64,000 bases of DNA. Origin: Phlebopus portentosus (lineage: Eukaryota; Basidiomycota; Agaricomycetes; Boletales; Boletinellaceae). The translations under genes were made by a program, and so were the position numbers. Every line of letters begins with the position of its first letter. Position 1 is the stretch's first letter. Shown here in pieces: positions 36,446 to 48,127 of this stretch. The stretch lies in the NCBI GenBank assembly GCA_037892935.1, contig JAYXKI010000017.1, positions 930,001 through 994,000 on the forward strand. Direction: 5' to 3'. The notes below the pieces were generated by a model that saw only the letters and a program-made list of their open reading frames with translations, did no database searches and was not told where the DNA came from.

Positions 36446-39000
36446 GAAGCTGTGAAGCAAAAATCCAAATCTCCCCTCCTAGCCCTCTTCAATCAATCAA
36501 TAACTACAAGTACCGGCAAGTCACACACAGTAACACCACTTCCCAACGCCGACGCCGACGCATGATAATTTATTCACACATAAACTACGCTATCCTCATT
36601 CCTCAAGTATCCTTATTGCCAAAACAGTAGTATGATGTAATAGGATATGCTGTTTGCTGAGCCCAACCAGCATCGCCCAACGAACGTCAATGACAGTTCC
36701 TGCCTGCCGCGAAATGGTGGAGAGAGCGTGTACCCAGTGATAGTGATAGCCGGTGAATGTCAGATCTAGATGGCTCTCATTACTTATGTAAACAACAATG
36801 AGGGTTCGACATTAGTCACGACTCATATCTCTTCATCTTCCCTTCTTTGGAAAAGGAATGGAAAAGGAAAAAAAAAACCCCTTTCCACTTTGTTGATTAA
36901 CTCGACACTCCACGCTTGTAGACATCAATTAAAATAACTGTCATTACGGTTCAAGAAACAAAAAGGTTGTCATACCAAAGAGCAACGAAAGAGAGAGAGA
37001 GTAGTAGATGTGTAAAGCTACTATACTACTTTTCGAAAAACGAGCGCAAGCGATTAGGAGTCAAAAAAGTTCAAGTCAAGTCAAGAAAGAAGTCCATTCG
37101 TGAAAAGGCGTAAACGAGTCGTGAAACGGAGCAGGGCAGCGATCATGTCATTAAACAAATTTCGTTGTGAAGAGAGAGGAAGAGGGAAGTCGAAAGAATA
37201 AGATTACGCAGTCATGTCGGAAAGAGAATGAAAAGGGAGATTTTTAGACAGAGAAAGAGAAAAGGAAAGAAGTTATCGATACAGGTCTAGCTCTAGACCT
37301 CGCGAGACGAGCCGCGAGCGAAACCCCACAGAGAAAGGTAAGAGCAAATAAAATAAGAAAAAAAAACGCAGCATTAGATCGGAACATACGAGAGTCGGAA
37401 AACGGAGGACTAAAGTTGCGAAGGGCAGAGTGCGTTGCCCTAAGCAAAGGCATGAAGAGACAAACGGAAGGACATGTCGTGTAAAGTTCAAACGCGTGTC
37501 CTTGTGGATGTCCGACACCACAGGAACGAACCCGCGATGGACAGATGACGATGGGCAATAACACGGTGATGTCGGATAAGGATAACGGCTGCTGTCCGCA
37601 AGGACGGGGACGAGGAAGACGAGGTAACGCAAGTGAAGAGAGGTATATCGGTGCACCGGTATCGGCGTTTCGGTATAGGGGCAAGGGGTATGGTCTAAAG
37701 GGCATGAGACCAAAAGAAGAGTCACCAGACGAAGAGTGGTGGCGCTGATGGCAGGAGTATGTGTGTGGCAGAACAAAAGGAAGTGCGACGCGAGGTGAAG
37801 CACAAATCCAAGGTAAGGTTCGAAAGCATGAAGGACAAACACAAAGTCAAAGTTGAGTGAGATAAAGTGGAAGTGGAGAAGAACGGAATGAACAGAACGA
37901 ACAGAAAGAAGCGATGCGTGTACATTAAGATTAACCTTCATATTCTAGTGGGAGCAGCAAGTAAGGAGCAACTATCTACGCACGTTGTAAGATAATAAAA
38001 AAAAGAGCAACGAAACAATGGAATAGGAGAGCTATGAGAACTGATAACGGATCATAAAGCACGAAATGTGGAGCGTGAAGAAAGCGTTAATCTAGACACG
38101 AATAGGAATAAAGAAAAGAAGATTCAACACAACAACATATCGATCAAGGGAAGAAGAACGAGGTACTGGCACCACGAGAACACCTCGAACACCCTCGGAA
38201 TAGCGAACACATCCTTCGAAGCGGATCAGCTGAATAACAGCTGAGCAATGCGAAGTCGCGAAGGCGTGTGGATGGAGATACGAAGATACGAAGACAAGAG
38301 TAACGGTATACCCCGCGAGCAGATAGACGGGAAGCACAGCCAGATCCATCAATCGACCTCAAAACCCAAACTCAATCTTGAGAGGCCGAGCTCCAGCTCG
38401 GAGGCGTCGAGATCGAAGTCGAAGAGAAGTAGGGTCGGATGAGGTGGTCATGAGATCGACGACGGGGGAACACGTCAGGAGGTACGGAATCAAAAACAGG
38501 GAACCAGGAGGATGGTATGGTCTGAGAGAAACTGAAACACGAACGTGTCCCGTGAAACGTGAAGAGGCAAAATGAAGTTTGACAAGCACAAGATAGCAAA
38601 GATATGAACTGGAACACGGGAACACGGTCGCACGAGGGGTATGGACACGGGACGAGGACACGAGACAGATGAGGGTGCAGGACAAGACAACGGATGCGAC
38701 GACAGATGAGATACCAGATACCAGAATAAACTCGGAAGCAAAAAAGGAGGATTTTAAAAAAATCAAAAGAAAAGAAAAGAAAACAGTGTGTCCTCCAGAG
38801 GACTGAATGTTCGTCAAACGCAATGTACATGAAACTCAAAAATTCACAGCAGGACGGAGAGGAAAAGAAACTTCGTCGCGAAAGGTAGATGAAGACGAGG
38901 ACTCTCCTGCAAGACGCGTCAGTGCGTGTTATGGATTGTTCAATCGTTCCCTCGATACGAGCATATTTTTTGGCACTGTCATTCGCTCCATGTAAGGCGT
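36446..39000. other. Non-coding stretch, purine-rich on the plus strand
   Basis: From about 36840 to 38990 the plus strand is dominated by A and G (AAGAGAAA-type runs). The minus-strand frames here translate to Phe/Leu/Ser/Pro strings typical of pyrimidine-rich DNA and show no domain. This is probably a long 3' flank of RING gene B or old non-coding DNA. Confidence 0.5.
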
Positions 39001-41199
39001 TCAACCAAGACTCGTAGCAGGTCTCGTCATCCGATCCATAAGCGCACTGGGCAACCACCTCTCATGCATCTTCCTTTCCTTCTTCTCCTTCTCTCCCCGC
39101 TTATTGCTCTCCTTCTCTGTACTATAACCATCCCTGTCGTCCACAACTCCTCTGCCTTGCGAGGGAGATTGCGAAAGCGTGCGTGGCTTGGGAGGGACGG
39201 GCGGACGGGAGAGTCCCGAGAGTCCGCTAGACGGAAGGGGAGGAACGGGTGGAATCCCGCTGGCGACGCCGTAATTAGCGCCGCCAGCGGAAGAGCCGTT
39301 TCCCATCTGCTGCCCGGTTCCATCTTTCGCGTTAGACCGAGAAGAAGACAAGTTCGGCGTCATGCTCCTCGTCAGACCCCTCGCGGCGGAAGATGCCGAA
39401 GAGGAGGAAAGCGCTCCTGGCGCTACGGACGCAGAGCGTTGGTGGATCGGAGCTGGCGTGGGCGTCATAGACCTACGGTCCCTTTCTCTTGATGGAATCG
39501 CGCTTGCGGTGGAAGCCGCTGGCACGTTTGAAGCAGCTGCGGAGGCCGAGGCAGAAGAGGAAGAGAGCCCCGGGACAACAGTAGCAGAACGATGGATCAT
39601 CGACGCACTCCTTGCATGTCCGCCATACCTACTAGTAGAGGTCGGACTAGCAGGAGCGCCGCGACCATGGGGAGCAGTCGACTGTGGCCTCGCGGGCGTT
39701 GAAGACGCACTAGATGTACCAGGACGCGTCGGCGCCGTGGACTGGGGACGCGCCGGCGGATTCGAGATCGCGAAAGTCCTGGCCGCAGAGGAAGAGGCGG
39801 CAGCAGACGCAGAAGACGTCCCGCCACTCGTAGTCATGAACCCTCCTCTCTCTCCACCGCCCCCAGGTCCAGGTCCATTCATTGAGCCCATAGCACCACT
39901 CATACTGAGCGTCATACCAATAGGCGGGAACTGACCGCACATCGGCATCAAACTAGCGGAGTTGAGTGCTAGACCAGCGGTAGGAGTCGTCCTCCCGCTG
40001 GAAGAAGGACTATTGGTTCCGCTTGCAGGATTTGATCGGGAAGAAGGAGGAACAGCGGTACTTGCGGTTGAGATGCCGGTAGATGCGTAGCCGTAAGAGA
40101 AGTAGCCATCCGGGGAAGTTGGAGCTGAGAGGCTCTGCCTTCGAGTAGGCGTGACCGCACCGTGCGCATGACTATGTCCATGCTCCGCTGATTCCTCTCC
40201 TTTCACTCGGCCGAGCTCAGTGCGTAAAGCCTGTACCTCGTGAGTCTTCGCCAGAAGCAGCGTCTTCGTCCTCCGAAGGTCCTCGTCAAGTTTCTCACGT
40301 ACAAGCTCTCCATCCGCTATACGAGCGCGGAGTTGAGCTTCGGCGCCCTTTGATACTCGCGAGGCCTCGGAATGGGCGAGGTGGTTCATTAGAATGGCGC
40401 GTAAGAGGAGGTGGGAGAGGTGTATCGCTGCATGCTGCTGGGGGTAACACGTAGCAAACGCATGAGTATATGCGCTATAAAATTTGTTCCTAGAGAATGA
40501 AAGTACCTGTTTATCAGAAGAGCTCAGCCCGTTGGGCCCTAGCATCTTATCTGCCTGGAGCCAGTCCCCAAGTTCACGCTGGAGAGCCTGCACTTCCTGC
40601 GCACTGCACCGCTTCGTAGCGACTTTGGCGACCTTCTTCTCCAGCTCGCGTGCGCGTTCCTTGTGTGCATTGACGTCAAACCCGCCTGGCAGACCATGGT
40701 GGTCCTCATTGATAGCGGTGAAGATGCCATTTTGTTGATGTTGTTGGTGCGGGGCCCGTTCGGGGGATGCTGCGCGTGAGGGGTCGCGCGAGGGGCGGGA
40801 GGAGTGGATAGGCGAGCGGGACTGACGGACGTCGTATAAAACCGTCTCGTCGTCCATGCCCCCGGGGCCACTGTACGCACCTCCGTTGATGCAGGTCTCC
40901 ATATCCCCAAGCCCGTCACCTCCACCGCCTCCATAGCTGCCAATGCCATTCATGCCACTCGAGGACCCGCCTCCTGAACTCCCACTAAAGTCGATCCGAA
41001 TGACTCTGACGCCATCGCGAGAGAAGCCTTCCCGACAGAAGGGACATAGAGGTGCGAGACGCGGGGATGTCTTTTCGATGATTGTTTCCGCGCAAGTGGC
41101 ACAGAGGACGTGACCGCAGGGGATGCAGCGGGGGAGGTTGAAAGGACCGTATTCTTCTGCACAGACGTCGCAGACCGAGTCTGCGTTGAGTGTCAGCAT
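39001..41199 (-). CDS. RING-finger / coiled-coil protein (RING paralogue B)
   Basis: Probable E3 ubiquitin ligase. ATG 41199; MLTLNADSVCDVCAEEY, CIPCGHVLCATC, LCPFCREGF give a compact C3HC4 RING at residues 10-58. Then a helical part (HKERARELEKKVAKVA, VREKLDEDLRRTKTLLLAK, VQALRTELG) and a ~400-residue Ser/Pro/Ala-rich tail ending in a basic KRGEKEKKERKMHERWLP. One intron is likely: 40506-40438 (GTACTT..CCCCAG, 69 nt, no stop, multiple of three), giving 709 aa spliced or 732 aa if retained. The domain order is as in RING gene A, with low sequence similarity outside the RING, so an old duplication or parallel architecture. Confidence 0.82.
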   Translation of the reverse strand: MLTLNADSVCDVCAEEYGPFNLPRCIPCGHVLCATCAETIIEKTSPRLAPLCPFCREGFSRDGVRVIRIDFSGSSGGGSSSGMNGIGSYGGGGGDGLGDMETCINGGAYSGPGGMDDETVLYDVRQSRSPIHSSRPSRDPSRAASPERAPHQQHQQNGIFTAINEDHHGLPGGFDVNAHKERARELEKKVAKVATKRCSAQEVQALQRELGDWLQADKMLGPNGLSSSDKQVLSFSRNKFYSAYTHAFATCYPQQHAAIHLSHLLLRAILMNHLAHSEASRVSKGAEAQLRARIADGELVREKLDEDLRRTKTLLLAKTHEVQALRTELGRVKGEESAEHGHSHAHGAVTPTRRQSLSAPTSPDGYFSYGYASTGISTASTAVPPSSRSNPASGTNSPSSSGRTTPTAGLALNSASLMPMCGQFPPIGMTLSMSGAMGSMNGPGPGGGGERGGFMTTSGGTSSASAAASSSAARTFAISNPPARPQSTAPTRPGTSSASSTPARPQSTAPHGRGAPASPTSTSRYGGHARSASMIHRSATVVPGLSSSSASASAAASNVPAASTASAIPSRERDRRSMTPTPAPIHQRSASVAPGALSSSSASSAARGLTRSMTPNLSSSRSNAKDGTGQQMGNGSSAGGANYGVASGIPPVPPLPSSGLSGLSRPPVPPKPRTLSQSPSQGRGVVDDRDGYSTEKESNKRGEKEKKERKMHERWLPSALMDRMTRPATSLG

Positions 41200-41989
41200 C
41201 GTGTGCCGGTTTTTTGAGGGGTGATGATAGTAGCGGTCAAAGGCGAGGAGAGTAGATGTGCCTCGGAAAAGAAAATTTTGTTTGCGCAGGGCTTGCGCGT
41301 TGCGTTAGTGAGCGAGTCAGGGTGAGTCGATGGCGGACGTCAAGAGAAGTGACTCGAAGGATGACTACGATGAGCTCAGCGCGTTCGTCGTTGCGCTGGG
41401 ACGATGAGGAGGGTGGAAAAGCGCGAGGCAGACGGTTGAAAAGGGGAGAGAAAAAGGAGGGACGAGGACGGGGCAGTGGCCAGGCTTTTGTATGCTCTAT
41501 GCTCTATGAGAATGCCCGCTGCCCACACACACCAACTGGAAAATTGTGATTATGTAACAGATCGACTTGCTTTATTCAGCTTCATCGGCGTCCCTGGGCC
41601 TGCTCTTGTTTGGTTCCGTCGCACTCCACCTCCAATAGGCTCATAGTATTAGTATCTACCTCAATGCTCTCCGGCTGTTGCTCCTCACAGCACAATTTAC
41701 TCGCAGTTCTTCCCTGCGAACTCAGGTGCTGTATAGCACATCATATCCGTGTACTCGCATCCCGATCGCTTATTTTTTTCTTCTTCGTCGCGTTTCACGT
41801 TTCATGTCGATCAGCCCAAGATTCAAATTTTGATGATGTGATGCATATACGTGGCTCCCGACTTACCACCGCCGCCGGCCATCCCTTCAGAGCCATACCC
41901 GGGTCTACTTACTCAGCCTCATACAAATCTGCCTTTGGCGGCTTGCTCAGCCTCTTAATTTACCATCGGCTCTAAACATACTTTATTGT

Positions 41990-43470
41990 CTCGTTGGCGC
42001 CTCTCGAAATACAAATCAAGAAACTTCTCGCAGGTGCTGCGCCTTCTGTGTCTTTACTCGTTCCTTCGCCTTATCCGTCTAATTTGTAACTCTTCTTCTA
42101 TCGGCTCTGCGCTGTCGCAATTGCTATGCTATGTCGGTGCGCTTGCCTCAGACGACCAACTTACGAGCGAGAATGGCACAATAGGGTCTCTTGTCTGGCA
42201 AACCTACTTTATCGCCTCGCTGGCGCCTCTCAGATCAAGAAAGCTCTCGCCGGTGCTGCGCTGATGCCATTACTATGCTATGCCGGTGCCATTCGCCTCA
42301 GGATGTCAATATATGGACGAACTCTCTCGGCTAGCAAAGGTCCTTCAGAATTAAACCTCTGCGTGTTTTACAAGGGGACAATTCGCCTGCTTCCTTTGAT
42401 GATCTTAGTCTTCTCTGTATCGGCTCGTCTCCAAATGACTTACTACGGTTGTGCTACGCTCCGTTCCTTCTATATCACTTCGCCTGCTAAACTCTCTTCT
42501 GAAACTATACATACATATACAAATGAACAAAACTAGTCCTCTCAATTGCTACTTCCATATCCATTCTAGCCTGGCCGACTCTGCCGTATCAACATAGCCC
42601 TTCCAGATATCTTATTATAGTCGTAAATAGTCGTCATTTTTGTGATCATCAATCAAAATCATCACCGCACCCACCATCACGATGCTCGCCGCTTGCTGCT
42701 TAAGATGACCGGCTTACGAGCGAGAGCGATACAACGGACTCTAGATTTCTCGCCTTGCTGAGCCTTTCCGTGATAGCTTTCTTTTCATACCTGATATTAA
42801 CAAGAGACGATTCGCCTATCGACTTTGATCATTCCTGGATCAGCTCGTCTCCAAGCCGCTCAACAAACTAGTTATACCATGCTACGCTCCTTCATCTACC
42901 CTCGCCTCCATACTTCCCGAACACTCCTATTGAAACTGCGAAACTAGACACATATGGCCAAACGAAGACCTAAAGCCTAATCCTCCATACATGTTGTAAT
43001 TGGATCTTCTATACCCTTTCTCGTCTGGGCCGGCGTTACTGTATCAACATAGCCTTCCCGATCTCTAATTATAGTCGTTTCTAGCTATCGTTTCTGTCAT
43101 CAGACACGATGATCGTGCATCGTAATCCCGCCTGCACCGGCCACATCATACCATCATGCTCGCCGCTCGCTCCTTATTCAGGCATATTTAGCCTCGATCA
43201 TCGCCATCGCATTTTCTTCTTACTGTCTTGGTGTATTCAGCCAACCTATAACACTAACATTGTTCGATCTCGCCTTCCCGCTCCTTGTCCATCCACTAGA
43301 TCTATAACTCGATTGTCTTTCATTTACTCACATTACATACATACCTACATACCTACATGTACGTATTAGCCAGCAAGCTATCTTGTTCTTGCTACTATAA
43401 TATCCCTCTATAAAGCAGTTCATAGCATAATATAGAACCTAAATTATCTGTATTCTCGCCTTCCCGCATC
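41990..43470 (+). repeat. Degenerate tandem repeat, units of roughly 440 bp
   Basis: Phrases recur in the same order: GTATCAACATAGCC at 42587 and 43039; TATAGTCGT at about 42616 and 43071; CAGCTCGTCTCCAA-type text at about 42422 and 42840; ATGCTCGCCGC at about 42681 and 43154. Additional shorter echoes (GGTGCTGCGC; TATG[TC]CGGTGC) lie at 42030-42290. Units are strongly diverged. Confidence 0.6.
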
Positions 43471-44640
43471 TTGTCTGTATATAAATATAAATATATATGT
43501 ACAGTGTCTAGATCTCTCTGAATTGACCCGACTCGACTGTCTTTCATTCACAAAACGCTGTCCATTGCTCGTCAAAACGCCTCCCTATGTATTGATTGTA
43601 CATACATGCATATACACGTTTGGTCACCAGGCGCCGTTCTGACTTCGTCTCATCTCATTCCGCTCTAAAGCGGTAGTACGTACTTATAAAGTCGTATAGA
43701 GACCAAAGTAGAAATATTATTACTTCCTTCACGCTCATCCTGCGGACCCAGATCTTCCGCCCTCCATCTCGGTATCAATATGTAACCTTATACGGACACA
43801 TACACACACACATACAAAAAAAAAAGAAGCAATACCGTTCAGATTTGATTATATGTTACTGATTCAAATCATTACGAACTTCAAATCAAATCAAATCGAA
43901 ACATATCAAAAGAAGCAGCAAAAACTTCTATGAACACCGAACTGGGTCTGGTCCCAGACAAGCTGATGGGTTGCGAGGACAGTGCGTGCAGGGTAAGCAC
44001 TAGCAGTAGACACACCTCGGAATTCCGGTACGAAACTCGTCTAGTGATACACACGAAATAAAAATAAAAATAAAAATAAAAAATAACGCGCGAACGCGGG
44101 ACCTATCACCGTGCACTCTTCTCTCTCTTCTCTCTTTCTTTTTCAAACTGGAAAGATCCTCTTAGATCTCAGGATGCCCGTTTGAATCGAGAAGGTATGC
44201 GCAAGGGGAAGGTGATCGGATCGATAATCAATCTGCTCCAGCAACGACCAAAAGACCCTTTGTATTATTCGCAATTCAGAAAGAACTGGACACGTTCGTC
44301 GGAGTCTGCTGGAGAGGACTTCGCAGGGGCTGTAATGTACTGTACGTCCAGAATGTCTGCAACGTCCAGCGTATCCAGCAATATCCAGAGCAGTATCCAG
44401 ACTTTACAGCTCTTCTCCGTCGAACCTGTCGAAAAGAGAGCGACACGGACGACCGCAAATTTAACCTAACCCGGCTCTCGCGTTCCCACTCCAAAGGTAC
44501 ATACAAGTTTCGAAAGGGAAGGGAGGAAGGGCGTTAAGAAGAAAGTTGCTGAGCGTACGGAACCTTAAACGCTGGTCGTACCGGTAGGAAAAGGTGGTGA
44601 ACCGAACGCCCGCATGAACCCGGTCCTCTTCATTCTTCAT

Positions 44641-44920
44641 TCTTCGAGAACGTTACACGTGTCAACGGTAGAATGAGAGGCACGCTTGAAAGGGTACCTT
44701 GTCGCTGCTAAACGTGGCTCGCATTGTATTATGTATAGTCGCCGTCGTCCAAACGCAGGTATTATTGCCTCCGCATAGCTCGGCATTGAAGAAAAGGACC
44801 TACCCCCGGTGGTAATCTTCAGCTTTCGATCTTCGAAAAGCGTTACACGTGTCGGCGGGAGAACATGCCAAGGGCAACAGGACGTGAGACAGAGCTCGTC
44901 GCTGCTGAACGTGGTCACCT
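44641..44920 (+). repeat. Two direct repeats about 190 bp apart
   Basis: TCGA-AG-CGTTACACGTGTC occurs at about 44646 and 44836, and GTCGCTGCT[AG]AACGTGG at about 44701 and 44898. Confidence 0.75.
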
Positions 44921-47059
44921 ATTCAAAATTTTGCGTTCATCTATCTCTATTTCTCATCTCGTCGACGTGGATATCCAATTGCCTCCGAGAGGGAATTAAT
45001 CTAGGTCTCGACGCGAACCGCCTCACTCGGGACTCGGGAGTCGACAGGCTTCAGTTCGAGAAACGTAACCCGAACTTCCGAACTCCCGCATTCGCCAGGT
45101 AGCAAAGCTAGAACAGAGCGTCATAATTGATGAGTTCCGGCAAAAGAACGGCGATCAGGATCCGGACGCGCCCCTTCGGGCCCTTATCTATGCGGCTTTG
45201 CGTCTCCTGAAGATTCATAACGCAGCGCGAAGATTCATTACTGCACGGTCCGCGCGTCATATGTTGATCGCACCCGGTCAAAGAGCGGCGACTCGAACGC
45301 GTCACTGAGCTCTAGTTCAGCCAGCATGCTCATGGAATCACTTCCTTTGCTTCATTTCGTCCTTGCATTTGATTTTCCAGTAGTTCCTTTCCCTGGAACA
45401 TATTCGACATCGATTCCTGAGATTAACAAAACGCGGTATCCTGGAGGCAGAAAGAAAGATTTCGATGAAGAGAAGCCCTGGAGAATTGCGATAAGGAATA
45501 GGACATCCCGTTAGTCACCGCCCACGCAAGCGAGCCAGCACGAGGAGAACGCGTGTTTGCGTTTGTCTGGTCGACGTTCCTTGCGTCTTTTTGCGTTTGA
45601 TTAGTATCACCAAGCTAGAACCGACAGTTATTTTTGCGACAGTGGGCAAAATATGACGTCGATGTACGCTGTGTCTGTACGCTGTTCTCAAGGCCCATAA
45701 TGCGTTCTATGACTTCGAATGATGCTGGCTTGATAGCATTTAGCGTACAGAAGGCGGCAAAGAATCCCATCGACGTCGAATCGTCTTGTAGCATCAATCC
45801 CACGAAATCTAACGAAAACAAGCTCTTAGTATGCCTCGAGAAACCAGCATGGCAGCCAGGCGGTCGCGTAAAAGAGAGTTGGGCATAGGGCTGTGCGATA
45901 AAGCGAAGCAGCAACCTGCATTAGCTCCATCGTACGTGTTCTGTGAGTCATCATACGACAAAATTCAGGTGTATTCCGACTAACCTTATACGGAGAAAAT
46001 CTCTCTGGGTCTGTTCTCCCGTCGGAAAGCGAGAGGCGTGTTTGCCACCTGTTCTTTCTTCATTCTTACCACAAGGTTCACATTCCCTGCTATTCCTTGT
46101 TTGTGCGGAGACCCGTACACACCGAGATCAGGTCTCGAGCGATGACGCGCAGAAGACGCGTGTGAGGGTGGAGAAACGAAGCGCCCGTGTGTTTCGCTGA
46201 ATAGGTCGGTAAAGGAGAGAGAATCAGATGAAGGAGAAGTAGTTGGTTTGAAAAGGAGGCTCACAGGACAACATTTACTTTACCTTTACCAGGTAGCACG
46301 CCTCGTGGATGTCGCATGCACAGGCATTCACGCTATTCAAAGATGACGGCTTTCTCCGCGCGTCTCACCATGGTGTTTATAGGGAACTTTCATGTCACTC
46401 CATAATGCATTCCACGAACGAGAAGGACCGAAGTGCATTTCCCAGGTGATATATCGGACGTAAATTCATTGCTAGTGTGTGGTTTGCTACATACCGCAAA
46501 AGTCGTTTTTCTCCTATTCGAGTCGCGGCCTTCATCTGGATGGAGAGTGAGGAAAGGCAACAAGTGAAGACTCGGAGACTCTCGTCGCGGTAATTCAAGC
46601 CTGCCCTCAAGCCCGCCGTAAAAAAGTCCAGTTGAAGGACTCGCACGTTTCCGAGTCATTCCCGATTTCTGTTCATGTAAAACATAGCCAAGCCTCGCCA
46701 AGTTTTATGTCAGAATACAGATGAAGGTTATTTGAGCAGAATAGATGGATAAGCATCCAGATAATAAACTTCCTATTCTCCGCAGGCGCCAATTGGTAGC
46801 TACTTGTTACCTACTTGACTCCGAAGGCTCGATTCAATCCATATTTTATCGAGAGCGCTCTGATCTCATATACATACTATATTTCACTATAATTAGCCAT
46901 CAATGATCTGTGAGTCGCGCCCGCGCCTGCGATTCCACTTCATTCCTTGACCACTTTGACTATCAGTCATTATACCGCTCATCCCTCCTCACCAACGATA
47001 CACCCTACGCGTGTCTTCTTTCGGAACATTCAACCTCATAGTGACCCGGGTCAGCAGTG

Positions 47060-48127
47060 ATGGAAGAAGTACATGGCTTTGATCAATCTACATCATGCGA
47101 CTCTGATGTCCCACCGTCCTGCAACGGGCGCGAGAACGACATCACTGAGTTACCTAGAGATGCCGATAGTCAAGAGGTGGCCATGAGAAGCACGCAGGTG
47201 AAGGGGGAAGAGAATCCTGCGGGGAGCCTCGATCCATCTGCCGACTCAGCGCCGTCGTGTGTACGATCCAAAGGATACAAGTGTCTCCAACCGGGCGCCA
47301 TTTTCAAGGGCGTTCAGAGAAGTGGCCGGAACAGCTATGATGCCGAGATAAACATTATTGTAAGTTACCATTTTCTTGTGTAGTCTAAATTTCAGCCTTC
47401 TTAAACCAATTTCGCACTCCATTTATTATGGGCCATAGGATATCGACATTGATGCTTCTTTCCTTTGCGGTCACTTGTCTATCCACGGTCTTACAGATAA
47501 ACATCCGGTTGTGACAACATATTTCGATGCTCAGATTATCGGCACACACTTCGGATTTGACACGAAGGATTGGGTAACCAGCCGGCAGGATGATACAGTC
47601 CATTGGTCACGATTCAGAGGATTCCACGAAGTGAAGAAAGATCTGATCGAGCCGGATTTATTGCTTCCAGACAACACGAGCCGACCGGCTTTATTCATGC
47701 GCTGGAAAGAACGATACCTCGTTCCGCAAGACGGACTACAGGACCTTGGTGGCGCGAGCTTTGCAGGAAAGTCTTCCACTGATTCGTTCTGAAACTGAAA
47801 GACTGGAGCACATTACATTTACCTCTCACAGGCTTTTACTATATCTACGTCGAGTTTGCACCTCCGCCAGCCTTTTCTAATTCCTCTGAGTACCGTGGAG
47901 TGACGCGTTTGTGGAATGATGAGGAATTGTCTGGGAACGCACCGGAGGCAAAGATTTGTGGTTATTACTACCATCGAAATTCCGAGCCGTACGTGTCTGC
48001 TGGACTGTTTTTACTCGTGCTGCAAGAAACTATCGCTGATTTATGCGACTCCTATTTTAGATATCAGCAACTTTTGGTGAAGTATGTTGGGAAGAAAGGC
48101 ATGCAAACGACCTCCAGCGCCTTCTGA
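47060..48127 (+). CDS. GID4: GID/CTLH ubiquitin ligase receptor Gid4 (Vid24)
   Basis: Gid4 recruits gluconeogenic enzymes with N-terminal proline to the GID E3 ligase. Four exons: 47060-47359, 47439-47766, 47832-47988, 48061-48127; 283 aa. The beta-barrel blocks are clear: LQPGAIFKGVQRSGRNSYD, GHLSIHGLTDKHPVVTTYF, AQIIGTHFGF, DTVHWSRF, LFMRWKERYLVP, GASFAG, FYYIYVEF, ICGYYYHRNSEPYQQL. An acidic, disordered N-terminus comes first. The join SFAG|FYYIYV needs an intron 47767-47831 whose donor reads GAAAGT instead of GTAAGT. The nearest GT (47771) would break the frame, and retention stops after SFAGKSSTDSF. So it is either a functional gene with a GA donor or a recent splice-site mutant. Confidence 0.87.

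Larger units (their letters stand above)
41200..47059. other. 5.9-kb gene desert with degenerate repeats
   Basis: No recognisable gene on either strand. Contains divergent tandem units (41990-43470), simple repeats (CA near 43800; AAAAT at 44058-44085), a TCCAG-rich patch (44345-44400) and a pair of direct repeats (44641-44920). Left end is the promoter of RING gene B, right end that of the GID4-like gene. Confidence 0.55.

Noticed and set aside
37273..39058. Two long minus-strand open frames (222 and 228 codons) rich in Phe, Leu, Ser and Pro
   Set aside because: They follow the pyrimidine bias of that strand, overlap each other's shadow frames, and have no ordered motif, family match or splice-supported continuation.
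43320..43370. ATAC/CTAC tandem stretch as a telomere- or CRISPR-like repeat
   Set aside because: Short imperfect microsatellite; no spacer structure and not TTAGGG-type.
45200..45330. Possible tRNA on the minus strand (GCGTTCGAGTCGCC)
   Set aside because: The stem around TTCGAGT does not pair over five bases and no A-box or acceptor stem could be built.
45615..46701. Frames of 84-103 codons in the gene desert
   Set aside because: No domain, no consistent exon neighbours, overlapping on both strands.
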